From contig NZ_FOVE01000005.1 of NCBI RefSeq assembly GCF_900115065.1, positions 1-64,000 on the forward strand: DNA of 64,000 nucleotides, written 5' to 3'. This stretch comes from Formivibrio citricus (lineage in GTDB: Bacteria > Pseudomonadota > Gammaproteobacteria > Burkholderiales > Chitinibacteraceae). Below, piece after piece: positions 1 to 9,372 of the stretch (positions are counted from its first letter, which is position 1; each line of letters begins with the position of its first letter). The notes below the pieces were generated by a model. That model was not told where the DNA came from, did no database searches, and was given only the letters and a program-made list of their open reading frames with translations. The position numbers and the translations under genes were made by a program.

Positions 1-95
1 AAGCCTTGAATGCGGTGAAGCGGGAGTTCATCAACAGCCAGGATGGCCTCGATAACCCCGCCTACTGGGCTCCGTTTGTGTTGTATGGGGTGTGA
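1..95 (+). CDS. CHAT-domain protein, C-terminal end only (partial)
   Basis: The first 95 bases hold an open frame that enters from outside the window and stops with TGA at 93-95. The last thirty residues include NPAYWAPFVLYGV, which matches the typical end of CHAT-domain (caspase HetF-associated) proteins, where a conserved tyrosine-tryptophan-alanine-proline-phenylalanine segment precedes a final strand. CHAT domains are caspase-like cysteine peptidases, often fused to tetratricopeptide repeats. The catalytic His and Cys lie outside the window, so activity cannot be judged. The next gene starts only 41 bases downstream on the same strand and may be co-transcribed. Confidence 0.6.
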   Translation, partial: ALNAVKREFINSQDGLDNPAYWAPFVLYGV

Positions 96-136
96 GTGCC
101 ACAATATCCGCGACTCTCAATCATGGGGATTACGCA

Positions 137-1333
137 ATGAGGTGGCTTGGTTTTTTGGTGAGTACAGCCGTATTACTGGCTGGCTGCGCCACGCAGCAAA
201 CGGACTCGGCACTGCAAGCACAAGAGACAAGTTTGCAGGCCAAAACTTTGGCCGCTTCTTCGTCCTCGGCCGCATCAAGACCAGCCAGAATCAGCCGGGG
301 AATCCAGCAAACCCATGCCGTGATACGCGTCTATTTTGGTACTGACCGCAAACCGATGAGCAGCAGTGATCCTGCGCGAGCTTTTGGTAGCCAAAAAGCA
401 GGCGGCATAACCTATGGCAACATCGATATCAGCATTCCCCGCGAGCACCGGATGGGCGCCTTGGAGCGCCCTTCCATCTGGCGGTTGGAATTTCGCCCCG
501 ATCCTGAAAAACATCTGGTGCTGCTATCCCTGAACCAGCAAGACAAAACACAATTTTTCAGTGAGGTTCTCAAGCGTTCGCGCGCGGGGGAGCGCCCCAA
601 AGCTTTTGTATTTATTCATGGCTACAACGTCAGTTTTGAAAAAGCCGCCAAACGCACCGCCCAGATTTCGTACGATTTGGGATTCGAAGGTGCGCCTATT
701 TTCTATAGCTGGCCTTCTCATGGCACCTTGCCCGGATACCGGAACGACGAAAAAACCGTCGAAGAAAGCGAGCCTTTGATCAAGCAATTTTTGAGCGATA
801 TCGCCCATCGGCTGGATAAGGAAGAGATCTACCTGATTGCCCACAGCATGGGTAATCGCCCCACAACGCGCGCACTGGCAAGCTTGCTCACTGAAAAACC
901 CGGATTACGCTCGCGCTTCAAGGAAATTATCCTGATGGCGCCGGATATCGATGCCAAAGTCTTCAAAAACGAAATCGCCCCCAGACTGGTTGCGCCAGGA
1001 CAACGCATCACCCTTTATGCATCATCCGAAGATATCGCCTTGAAAGGTTCCAAGGTGCTACACAAGGGGCAGAGGCTGGGAGATTCAAGCCCGCAAATCA
1101 CGGTCATTTCCGGAATTGAATCGATCGACGCCAGCAATGTTGACACCAGTCTACTGGGGCATTCGTACTATGCCGACGCCAGCAGCGTACTTTCCGATTT
1201 GTTTGAAGTATTCCGGGATAAAGGCGCAGCCCGTTCGCGCAGTCAATTGACACGGATACCGCTTTCATCGGGAGAGTTCTTCCGTTTCCGTACGCAAAAA
1301 TTGCAGACACCCAGAGTTGCGGACGCCGATTGA
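137..1333 (+). CDS. Lipoprotein alpha/beta hydrolase, DUF900 type
   Basis: A 398-residue predicted lipoprotein. I chose the ATG at 137 over the upstream one at 92 because it gives a clean lipoprotein signal: Met-Arg, a hydrophobic stretch, then the lipobox LLAGC with Cys17. The mature part is an alpha/beta hydrolase of the DUF900 family: the segment FIHGYNVSF forms the oxyanion region, the nucleophile elbow is AHSMGN with Ser237, and the likely acid and base are Asp270 (APDID) and His342 (LGHSYY). The substrate is unknown; relatives are annotated as esterases or lipases. It should be anchored in the inner or outer membrane facing the periplasm. It follows a CHAT-domain gene. Confidence 0.8.
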   Translation: MRWLGFLVSTAVLLAGCATQQTDSALQAQETSLQAKTLAASSSSAASRPARISRGIQQTHAVIRVYFGTDRKPMSSSDPARAFGSQKAGGITYGNIDISIPREHRMGALERPSIWRLEFRPDPEKHLVLLSLNQQDKTQFFSEVLKRSRAGERPKAFVFIHGYNVSFEKAAKRTAQISYDLGFEGAPIFYSWPSHGTLPGYRNDEKTVEESEPLIKQFLSDIAHRLDKEEIYLIAHSMGNRPTTRALASLLTEKPGLRSRFKEIILMAPDIDAKVFKNEIAPRLVAPGQRITLYASSEDIALKGSKVLHKGQRLGDSSPQITVISGIESIDASNVDTSLLGHSYYADASSVLSDLFEVFRDKGAARSRSQLTRIPLSSGEFFRFRTQKLQTPRVADAD

Positions 1334-1385
1334 CGTGAGGTCACAGAGGCGGAGATCGGAATATTAGATATGGGGGTACAAATAA

Positions 1386-1414
1386 AAATCGGCGCACTGA
1401 TTGTGCGCCGATTT
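1386..1414 (-). terminator. Intrinsic terminator of the tRNA pair
   Basis: A perfect 12-bp stem (1386-1397 with 1403-1414) closes a TGATT loop. Read on the minus strand it is followed by a T-rich tail, and it lies just downstream of the minus-strand tRNA-Glu. It could also stop transcripts of the hydrolase arriving from the plus strand. Confidence 0.75.
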
Positions 1415-1423
1415 ATATAAAAC

Positions 1424-1499
1424 TGGCGTCCCCACGGGGATTCGAACCCCGGTTATCGCCGTGAAAGGGCGGTGTCCTAGGCCTCTAGACGATGGGGAC
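1424..1499 (-). tRNA. tRNA-Glu (TTC)
   Basis: On the minus strand the 76 bases fold as a cloverleaf: a 7-bp acceptor stem (GTCCCCA with TGGGGAC), a T arm with GGTTCGAATCC, and an anticodon loop CTTTCAC giving anticodon TTC. The CCA end is encoded. It is the second gene of a two-tRNA transcript behind tRNA-Arg. Confidence 0.96.
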
Positions 1500-1509
1500 A
1501 GAGGCAAAG

Positions 1510-1586
1510 TGGCGCGCCCGAAGAGATTCGAACTCCTGACCCTCTGGTTCGTAGCCAGATACTCTATCCAACTGAGCTACGGGCGC
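1510..1586 (-). tRNA. tRNA-Arg (ACG)
   Basis: On the minus strand the 77 bases give a complete cloverleaf with acceptor stem GCGCCCG/CGGGCGC, D arm AGCTCAGTTGGAT, anticodon loop CTACGAA (anticodon ACG, presumably edited to ICG by TadA) and T loop GTTCGAATC. CCA is encoded. Ten bases separate it from tRNA-Glu. Confidence 0.96.
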
Positions 1587-1602
1587 GCTGCTGAGAGGCC
1601 GA

Positions 1603-1631
1603 ACTATACAAGCCATGCATGTGCCTGTCAA
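1603..1631 (-). promoter_or_regulatory. Sigma-70 promoter of the tRNA pair
   Basis: On the minus strand a perfect TTGACA (-35, 1626-1631) and TATAGT (-10, 1603-1608) are separated by 17 bases. The expected start is about ten bases before the 5' end of tRNA-Arg. This is a near-consensus, strong promoter as expected for stable RNA. Confidence 0.85.
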
Positions 1632-1762
1632 TAACGGCGAACGATGTTTTTCAAAATAACGAAGCAATCGCATGAGCGCGCGCCGATTGACCAACTCCCT
1701 ATTTGTAACCCCAGCCTACAGAACCTAGAATCAAGGGATACAGCTTCCATCCGATACCACAC

Positions 1763-2935
1763 ATGAATCTCCAGCCCTTTTTTAAATTGATGGCGGAACG
1801 CAACGCTTCCGATCTTTTCCTTTCCGCCAACTCGCCTATCGTCATCAAGATCCAGGGTGCCTGCTATCCGGTCAATAATCAGGTGCTCTCGGGCGAACAC
1901 GTCAAGCAGCTTGTCTACCAACTGCTGTCCCCGGAAAGAATTGCCGCTTTCGAGCGAGACATGGAACTCAACATGGGGTACGAAATCCCCGGTGTGGGCA
2001 ATTACCGGATCAACATTTTCCGCAGCCGGGGCGCTGTAGCCATGGTGGTGCGCTATATCCGGGCCGATCTGCCTACCATTGAAGAGTTGCGAATGCCGGA
2101 AACGCTCAAGACCCTGATCATGGAAAAGCGGGGCATCGTATTGCTGGTAGGCGCAACCGGGTCTGGCAAGTCATCCACGGTTTCTGCGATGCTGGAATAT
2201 CGCAATCAAAACCACAACGGCCACATCCTGACCGTCGAAGACCCTGTCGAATTCATTTACACCCACAAGAAATCTCTGGTCAACCAGCGTGAGATCGGTG
2301 TGGATACAAAGAGCTATTCCGAGGCGCTGAAAAACGCGATGCGCGAAGCCCCCAACGTGCTAATGATCGGCGAAATTCGCGACCGCGAAACCATGTCGTA
2401 CGCACTGCAATACGCGCTGGCAGGCCACCTGTGCATCTCTACTTTGCATGCCAACAACAGCTACCATTCACTCTCCCGTATCGTAAACTTCTTTCCGCTC
2501 GAAGCGCGCGAGAGTCTGCTCTATGATCTTTCCAACTCGCTCAAGGCGGTCGTTTCGCAGCGACTGGTAAGAGGCAAAGCCGGCAAGCTCATACCGGCGG
2601 TGGAGGTGATGCTCAATACCAGCTACATTGCGGAATTGATCCGCAACGGCGAGCTTTCAAAAATCAAGGAAGCCATGGAGCAGACGCTTTCAGAAGGCTC
2701 CCAGACGTTCGAGCAGGCACTCTACCGCCTCTATCGCGACGGCGAGATCGAGCTGGACGAAGCATTGCGCAACGCCGATTCGGCGACCAACCTTTCCTGG
2801 ATGATCAACAACGCGCAGACCATCGAAGAGCGCGAGCAGGTGGTGCGTGACAAGAATGCCAGCAGCCAAACCAACAAGAAAGCGGGCGACGACCAGGACG
2901 GTGGCAATTTGATGTTCGACATGTCCCTACACTAA
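1763..2935 (+). CDS. pilU: Type IV pilus retraction ATPase PilU
   Basis: A 390-residue secretion-type hexameric ATPase of the PilT/PilU family, which powers pilus retraction at the inner membrane. The N-terminal domain (LFLSANSPIVIKIQG) is followed by the Walker A GATGSGKS at residues 130-137, the Walker B/Asp box MIGEIRDRET around 201-210 and the His box STLHANN around 226-232. The opening residues and the extended charged C-terminus resemble PilU rather than PilT. PilU usually acts as a helper to PilT; no pilT is in the window. A 7-base gap leads into the YffB-like gene, so pilU may be transcribed with dapE. Confidence 0.9.
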   Translation: MNLQPFFKLMAERNASDLFLSANSPIVIKIQGACYPVNNQVLSGEHVKQLVYQLLSPERIAAFERDMELNMGYEIPGVGNYRINIFRSRGAVAMVVRYIRADLPTIEELRMPETLKTLIMEKRGIVLLVGATGSGKSSTVSAMLEYRNQNHNGHILTVEDPVEFIYTHKKSLVNQREIGVDTKSYSEALKNAMREAPNVLMIGEIRDRETMSYALQYALAGHLCISTLHANNSYHSLSRIVNFFPLEARESLLYDLSNSLKAVVSQRLVRGKAGKLIPAVEVMLNTSYIAELIRNGELSKIKEAMEQTLSEGSQTFEQALYRLYRDGEIELDEALRNADSATNLSWMINNAQTIEEREQVVRDKNASSQTNKKAGDDQDGGNLMFDMSLH

Positions 2936-2941
2936 AAAACC

Positions 2942-4413
<1,472 letters not shown>

Positions 4414-4460
4414 AGCAATAAATGAAGAATCGCGATTGCGGACGGATGGGAGAACATCGC

Positions 4461-4925
4461 ATGAATCACATTCTGCTGGTCGACGACGACGAACGCGTCT
4501 TGTTTTCTCTCCGACGCCTGCTTGGTCGCATGCCCTGCGCCTACGAAGGAAAGAATTATCCTTTACAGGTGGAAGTCTGCCACGATCCGCTTGAGGCCAT
4601 CGAGTATGTGCGCCAGCATGATCTCGACCTCGTAATTGCCGACTACCGCATGCCTCAGATAGATGGGATTACTTTTCTGAAGAAATGCCGCGATATCCAG
4701 CCCAACATGTCCCGGATGCTTCTTTCCGGACAGGCCGATCTCGAAGCCATGATAAGTGCAATCAACGAAGCTCAGATCTATCGCTTCATAGCCAAACCCT
4801 GGGATGACCACGAGCTAGTTTTCAGCATCGGGCAGTGCTTGGCGCACCATCATCACTTGAGAGCGGAAAGCCGCAAACTGGCAGAGCTGCAAGCCAACCT
4901 GCTTGGGCAACAAGAGGGAAGTTAG
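4461..4925 (+). CDS. Stand-alone response regulator receiver
   Basis: A 154-residue single receiver domain. I take the ATG at 4461 rather than 4422 because the receiver strand begins directly with MNHILLVDDD and a GGGAG ribosome site lies about nine bases upstream. Acidic pocket Asp8-Asp10, phosphoacceptor Asp61 (IADYRMP) and the switch lysine in FIAKPWDD are all present. A loop inserted after the first helix (residues about 25-36) and the AKPWDD motif resemble receivers of RpfG-type HD-GYP proteins, but here only a short helical tail follows instead of an output domain. No partner kinase is adjacent; the large hybrid kinase at 9.4-14 kb is one candidate. Confidence 0.85.
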   Translation: MNHILLVDDDERVLFSLRRLLGRMPCAYEGKNYPLQVEVCHDPLEAIEYVRQHDLDLVIADYRMPQIDGITFLKKCRDIQPNMSRMLLSGQADLEAMISAINEAQIYRFIAKPWDDHELVFSIGQCLAHHHHLRAESRKLAELQANLLGQQEGS

Positions 4926-5003
4926 CTTGGCCTTCCATTGGCAACGCCCCGCTACCCGGAAAGCTGGCGGCCAGTTTGATTCACGAACAGCGAAAATTCC
5001 CGT

Positions 5004-6275
5004 TCAGCCCTGAACGGCCATGTTTGCCAGACCGATCTGATTGCGGCCCGCTGCCTTGGCCCGATAGAGTGCTTCGTCCGCAGCTTCGATCAAAGCTCGG
5101 CTGCTCATGCCCGGATCGAGCCGCGCCAGACCAGCACTGAACGTGGCATGAAAAACCCCGTCGCCGCGCTGCAAATCCAGCGCGGAGAAACGGTTGCGCA
5201 AGTAATCCATTTGCTGTGCGGCACGGATCAGCGTGGTATCCGGAAAAATCACTGCGAACTCTTCTCCACCGTAACGCCCCGCAAAGGCCGCCTCCCTGAC
5301 GTGCTGGCGCAGCAATCGAGCCAAGCTCTTGATGACCCGGTCGCCGGTCGAATGGCCGAAGTTGTCGTTAACCTGCTTGAAATGATCGATATCTATCATT
5401 GCAAAAGCCAGCGGCGATTGCTCTGCCTTGGCGCGTGCAATTTCGTGCGTCAGGCTATCGGTAATATGGGTGTGGTTGAGCAAGCCCGTGAGACTGTCGC
5501 AGGTCATCCAGCGGCGCAAACGGCGGTATCGGGCAGCGGTAATGGACACGGCGGCAATCAGTTCGTCGCCATCGCTGGATTTGACGAGAAAATCGTCACC
5601 GCCCATGCTGCGCGCCATCAGTTGCCGACCACGGCTGGTTTCCGTGGAAAGAAACACGATGGGAATGCTGTCGTAGCTGGCATGCTGGCGGACGACTTGG
5701 GCAATTTCGTCGCCCGTGCATTCCGGCATGTAGACATCCATGAGGATGATTTCCGGCTTGAAACGCTCCAGCGAGAGGAAGATATTAAGCGGATTGTGCA
5801 GGACAGCCACTTGCATGCCTGCTTGAGTCAACATCGTGCGGGTCCACGTCGCAGAGGTTTCCGAATCGTCGACAACCAGAACGCGATATGGGCTTTCATG
5901 GCTGCGCTCCAGAAGGTGATCCAGTCGATCAATCAAGCGCAGGAGGTCAAATGGCTTGCCAATGAAATCGGTGATGCCGCTACGCAACAGCTCCAGTTGG
6001 CGCACTACGGGCAGAGGCTCCGAAATAAACAGAACCGGCCCTTTGGCCAGCTTGGCCGCAAGCGGGAGCGCTTGAGACAGCGGGGCATCTTCCAGTCCAG
6101 ACTCATCCACCAGCAACGCGGCCGGCGGCGTGCCGTGCATGGCAGCCAATAGCCAGCTTTGCTTGGTGAACACCTTGACCGAAAAGCCGAACAGGTCCAG
6201 TTGACTGGATATTTCTGCCGCTTGTTGTTGCTGGCAGGTCACCAGATAGATCAGCGTTGGTTGATTTTCACCCAT
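5004..6275 (-). CDS. PleD-like diguanylate cyclase: REC-REC-GGDEF
   Basis: A 423-residue protein that should make cyclic di-GMP in the cytoplasm. I start at the ATG at 6275; upstream frame would run through the hslR gene. Residues 8-122 form a receiver-like domain with Asp57, lacking the usual double-Asp pocket; residues 131-250 form a canonical receiver (VVDDSE, phosphoacceptor Asp180 in LMDVYMP); residues 260-420 are a GGDEF domain with the active motif GGEEF at 336-340. The inhibitory I-site has R-E-A-A at 327-330 instead of RxxD, so product inhibition is probably lost. It converges with the receiver gene upstream. Confidence 0.9.
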   Translation of the reverse strand: MGENQPTLIYLVTCQQQQAAEISSQLDLFGFSVKVFTKQSWLLAAMHGTPPAALLVDESGLEDAPLSQALPLAAKLAKGPVLFISEPLPVVRQLELLRSGITDFIGKPFDLLRLIDRLDHLLERSHESPYRVLVVDDSETSATWTRTMLTQAGMQVAVLHNPLNIFLSLERFKPEIILMDVYMPECTGDEIAQVVRQHASYDSIPIVFLSTETSRGRQLMARSMGGDDFLVKSSDGDELIAAVSITAARYRRLRRWMTCDSLTGLLNHTHITDSLTHEIARAKAEQSPLAFAMIDIDHFKQVNDNFGHSTGDRVIKSLARLLRQHVREAAFAGRYGGEEFAVIFPDTTLIRAAQQMDYLRNRFSALDLQRGDGVFHATFSAGLARLDPGMSSRALIEAADEALYRAKAAGRNQIGLANMAVQG

Positions 6276-6333
6276 GAAATGACCGTCAAGCAAAATTTTG
6301 CTGACAGCATAGCAGATGCCCGCCCTTTCATGT

Positions 6334-6729
6334 TCACGAGTTATTGCGTTCAAAGAAATGTAATTGTCTGCGCCATTTCTTGGTCGGGCGGCCACGGACA
6401 TCGGGATGTTCGAAGCGAGGCGCCAAGGCTTTTTCTTCCGCTGCACGCGCCCGTTTTTCGGCACTTTCCGGCGTTTCCGCATACAGAGTGCGCGCCACTT
6501 CCGCTGGTCCTCGCTTGTCGGCAAGCGCCACGACCTCAACCTCAAATTCGCCGTGAGTCGCAAGAATGCGCAACATGTCACCGATTTTCACGGTTCGCGC
6601 CGGTTTGACCTTGTCGCCGTTCAGATGGACATGCCCGCCTTCGATTGCCTCTGTCGCCAGGGAACGGGTCTTGAAGAATCGTGCGGCCCACAGCCATTTG
6701 TCGAGGCGAACCTTGTCGTTATCGTTCAT
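6334..6729 (-). CDS. hslR: RNA-binding S4-domain protein, heat-shock protein 15 homologue
   Basis: A 131-residue protein with an N-terminal S4 RNA-binding domain (VRLDKWLWAARFFKTRSLA, then GGHVHLNG) and a basic C-terminal tail, matching Hsp15, which in E. coli binds free 50S subunits carrying stalled nascent chains and helps recycle them. I prefer the ATG at 6729, with GGAA about eight bases upstream, over in-frame ATG 6741 or TTG 6747, because the latter start inside the typA terminator hairpin. Confidence 0.88.
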   Translation of the reverse strand: MNDNDKVRLDKWLWAARFFKTRSLATEAIEGGHVHLNGDKVKPARTVKIGDMLRILATHGEFEVEVVALADKRGPAEVARTLYAETPESAEKRARAAEEKALAPRFEHPDVRGRPTKKWRRQLHFFERNNS

Positions 6730-6743
6730 GGTGCTTTCCATAA

Positions 6744-6772
6744 ACAAACTCCCCGGCTGGCGGGGAGTTTGT
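6744..6772 (-). terminator. Terminator hairpin between typA and hslR
   Basis: A perfect 12-bp stem (6744-6755 with 6761-6772) and five-base loop. On the minus strand it lies 18 bases after the typA stop and is followed by TTTATGG, so it probably ends typA transcripts while its distal arm forms the hslR leader. Confidence 0.7.
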
Positions 6773-6789
6773 ATTTGATTGCTTGAGCA

Positions 6790-8604
6790 TCACTCGGCAG
6801 CGCGCATGGCCCTGCGGCGGTCGTTTTCCGAAAGATGGCGCTTGCGGATACGGATGTTCTGCGGTGTGATTTCTACAAGCTCATCATCATCAATGAACTC
6901 AACGGCCGACTCCAGGGTCAGCTTGATCGGCGTAGTCAAACGCACGGCTTCGTCAGTACCGGAAGCGCGCACGTTGGTCAGCTTCTTGCCCTTGATCGGG
7001 TTGACGACCAGATCGTTGTCGCGGCTGTGAATGCCGATGATCATGCCTTCATAGAGCTTGTCGCCCGGACTTACGAACATGCGGCCGCGGTCTTCGAGGT
7101 TCCACAGCGCGTAGGCCACGGCTTCGCCGTTTTCCTGCGAGATCAGCACGCCATTGTGGCGACCCGGCATATCGGCCTTGACCGGCGCATAGTCGTCAAA
7201 CACGTGGCTCATCAGGCCGGTACCACGGGTCATGGTCATGAAATCGCCCTGGAAGCCGATCAAGCCACGTGCCGGAATGTGGTACTCCAGACGGGTACGC
7301 CCCTGGCCGTCCGATTCCATATTGGTCAGCTCGCCACGACGGCGGCCGATTTCTTCCATGACAGCGCCCTGGTGGCCATCTTCCAGATCGATGGACAGGT
7401 TTTCATACGGCTCGCACTTTTCGCCGTTGATGTCCTTGTACACCACGCGCGGCTTGCCCACGGCCAATTCGAAGCCTTCACGGCGCATGTTTTCCAGCAG
7501 GATGGTCAGGTGCAGTTCACCTCGGCCGGAGACGCGGAAGATATCAGTGTCATCGGTATCTTCGACGCGCAACGCGACGTTGGTCAGCAGCTCCTTGGTC
7601 AGACGATCACGGATCTGGCGGCTGGTAACGAACTTGCCTTCGGTGCCGGCGAGCGGTGAGGAGTTCACCATGAAGTCCATGGTCAATGTCGGTTCGTCGA
7701 CGGTCAGCATCGGCAAACCGATGGGATTGTCCTTATCGGAAATCGTGAGGCCGATACCGATATCATCAATGCCGGAAATAATGATGATGTCGCCAGCTTC
7801 GGCTTCTTCAACCGGAACGCGGTCCAGCCCCTGAAAGCCCAATACCTGATTGATGCGGCCTTGGCCAACCTGCTCTTCGTGATTCATTACCACTACGGAC
7901 TGGCCAGGCTTGATGCGACCGTTCAGGATGCGGCCAACGCCTAGGCGGCCGGTGTAGGTCGAGTAATCAAGCTGGGCGATCTGCAATTGCAGCGGGGCTT
8001 CCGGGTCTCCGGCAGGTGCGGATACATGCGAGAGAATCGTTTCGAATAGCGGACGCATGGTATCGGAGGGGGTATCGATATCCAGCGTGGCGAAACCGTT
8101 GAGTGCAGAGGCGTAGACAATCGGGAAATCCAGCTGCTCATCAGTGGCGTGCAAGTTCACGAACAGATCGAAAGTCTGGTTGATCACCCAGTCAGGACGT
8201 GCGCCCGGGCGGTCGATTTTGTTGACCACGACGATAGGCTTCAAGCCTTGTGCCAGTGCCTTCTTGGTTACGAAGCGGGTTTGCGGCATCGGGCCTTCGA
8301 CGGCATCCACAAGCAGAAGTACGCTGTCGACCATGCCGAGCACGCGTTCCACTTCACCACCGAAGTCGGCGTGACCCGGGGTGTCAACAATGTTGATATG
8401 CACGCCTTCGAATTCGATGGCGGTGTTCTTGGCCAGAATCGTAATGCCGCGCTCTTTTTCCAGATCGTTGGAATCCATCACGCGCTCGTCAACCTGCTGG
8501 TTGTCGCGGAAAGTGCCGGATTGGCGCAGAAGTTTGTCGACCAGCGTGGTTTTGCCGTGGTCAACGTGGGCGATAATGGCGATATTGCGGATGGCGCGGG
8601 TCAT
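6790..8604 (-). CDS. typA: Ribosome-associated GTPase TypA/BipA
   Basis: A 604-residue translational GTPase. The G1 loop AHVDHGKTT is at residues 12-20, followed by the G2 region (ERGITI), DTPGHADF (G3) and NKIDRPGA (G4); the rest holds the EF-G-like domains and the BipA-specific C-terminal domain. BipA binds the 70S/50S ribosome and supports 50S assembly and growth under cold or other stress. Length is typical. It is separated from hslR by a strong terminator and begins 115 bases from the end of the Nudix gene. Confidence 0.97.
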   Translation of the reverse strand: MTRAIRNIAIIAHVDHGKTTLVDKLLRQSGTFRDNQQVDERVMDSNDLEKERGITILAKNTAIEFEGVHINIVDTPGHADFGGEVERVLGMVDSVLLLVDAVEGPMPQTRFVTKKALAQGLKPIVVVNKIDRPGARPDWVINQTFDLFVNLHATDEQLDFPIVYASALNGFATLDIDTPSDTMRPLFETILSHVSAPAGDPEAPLQLQIAQLDYSTYTGRLGVGRILNGRIKPGQSVVVMNHEEQVGQGRINQVLGFQGLDRVPVEEAEAGDIIIISGIDDIGIGLTISDKDNPIGLPMLTVDEPTLTMDFMVNSSPLAGTEGKFVTSRQIRDRLTKELLTNVALRVEDTDDTDIFRVSGRGELHLTILLENMRREGFELAVGKPRVVYKDINGEKCEPYENLSIDLEDGHQGAVMEEIGRRRGELTNMESDGQGRTRLEYHIPARGLIGFQGDFMTMTRGTGLMSHVFDDYAPVKADMPGRHNGVLISQENGEAVAYALWNLEDRGRMFVSPGDKLYEGMIIGIHSRDNDLVVNPIKGKKLTNVRASGTDEAVRLTTPIKLTLESAVEFIDDDELVEITPQNIRIRKRHLSENDRRRAMRAAE

Positions 8605-8719
8605 TGTGAACAGCCGGTATTTTGGGAAACCGGGGATTCTAGCATGTCCGGATGACTATTTGATTGTCAATCTGACAACCCAAAGCTGCGCAGGGCCGGT
8701 TTCAGGATCGCGGGAATTT

Positions 8720-9349
8720 TCAGAGGGTGTGTATTTTGTCCGTCTCGACCGGCTCGCCTTTCATTCCCAGAAGGCGGCCCAAGCCCACCAGCATGCCCGC
8801 CGTGGCGCCCCAAACCGTGATGCCTTCCAGTTCGATGAAATGCGAACGCACGCGCATGCCGGAACGCATGACCCAGCGCCGCTCGTAATGCCCCGGATCG
8901 ATCAGTGCGGCAAGCGGCAGCTCGAATACTTCGGCAACCTCACGCGGATCGGGCTTGAGCAGGAACCCCGGACGTACCAATCCAACAACGGGCGTCACCC
9001 GGAAAGCACTGGCGGTGACATAGCTTCCCATTTCGCCCAGTACCCTGACCCGTTCAGGCATCAAGCCGATTTCTTCATGCGTCTCGCGCAGCGCGGCCGC
9101 CACGGCATCGGCGTCTTCCGGCTCGATTGCGCCTCCGGGGAAACTGACCTGTCCCGGATGCTTGTTCAGATTCAGGGCTCGCCGGGTCAGCAATACGGTC
9201 GGTCCCGACAGGTGAGTGACGATTCCGATCAACACCGCAGCAGGCAACATCGGTTCGATGCCGGCAATATCATGCCCGGCCGACTCATTTGCCCGTTCCA
9301 GTCGTTTTTTCAGCCAGTTGGCCAAGGCTTCATCGCCATGCGGCAACAT
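8720..9349 (-). CDS. Nudix CoA pyrophosphatase
   Basis: A 209-residue Nudix hydrolase. It shows the CoA-specific signature ([21 protein letters not shown]) next to a Nudix box ending RETHEEIGL, as in NudL/YeaB proteins that split coenzyme A and its oxidised forms into phosphopantetheine and 3',5'-ADP. The box has two extra residues relative to the classic spacing, as is usual in this subfamily. It starts 23 bases after the stop of the hybrid kinase on the same strand, so the two may share a transcript. Confidence 0.88.
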   Translation of the reverse strand: MLPHGDEALANWLKKRLERANESAGHDIAGIEPMLPAAVLIGIVTHLSGPTVLLTRRALNLNKHPGQVSFPGGAIEPEDADAVAAALRETHEEIGLMPERVRVLGEMGSYVTASAFRVTPVVGLVRPGFLLKPDPREVAEVFELPLAALIDPGHYERRWVMRSGMRVRSHFIELEGITVWGATAGMLVGLGRLLGMKGEPVETDKIHTL

Positions 9350-9372
9350 TCGCTATCCAATTTCGTATCGAT

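Noticed and set aside
6276-6581. N-terminal extension of the PleD-like protein
   Set aside because: It would overlap most of hslR in another frame; the receiver-like fold starts after 6275.
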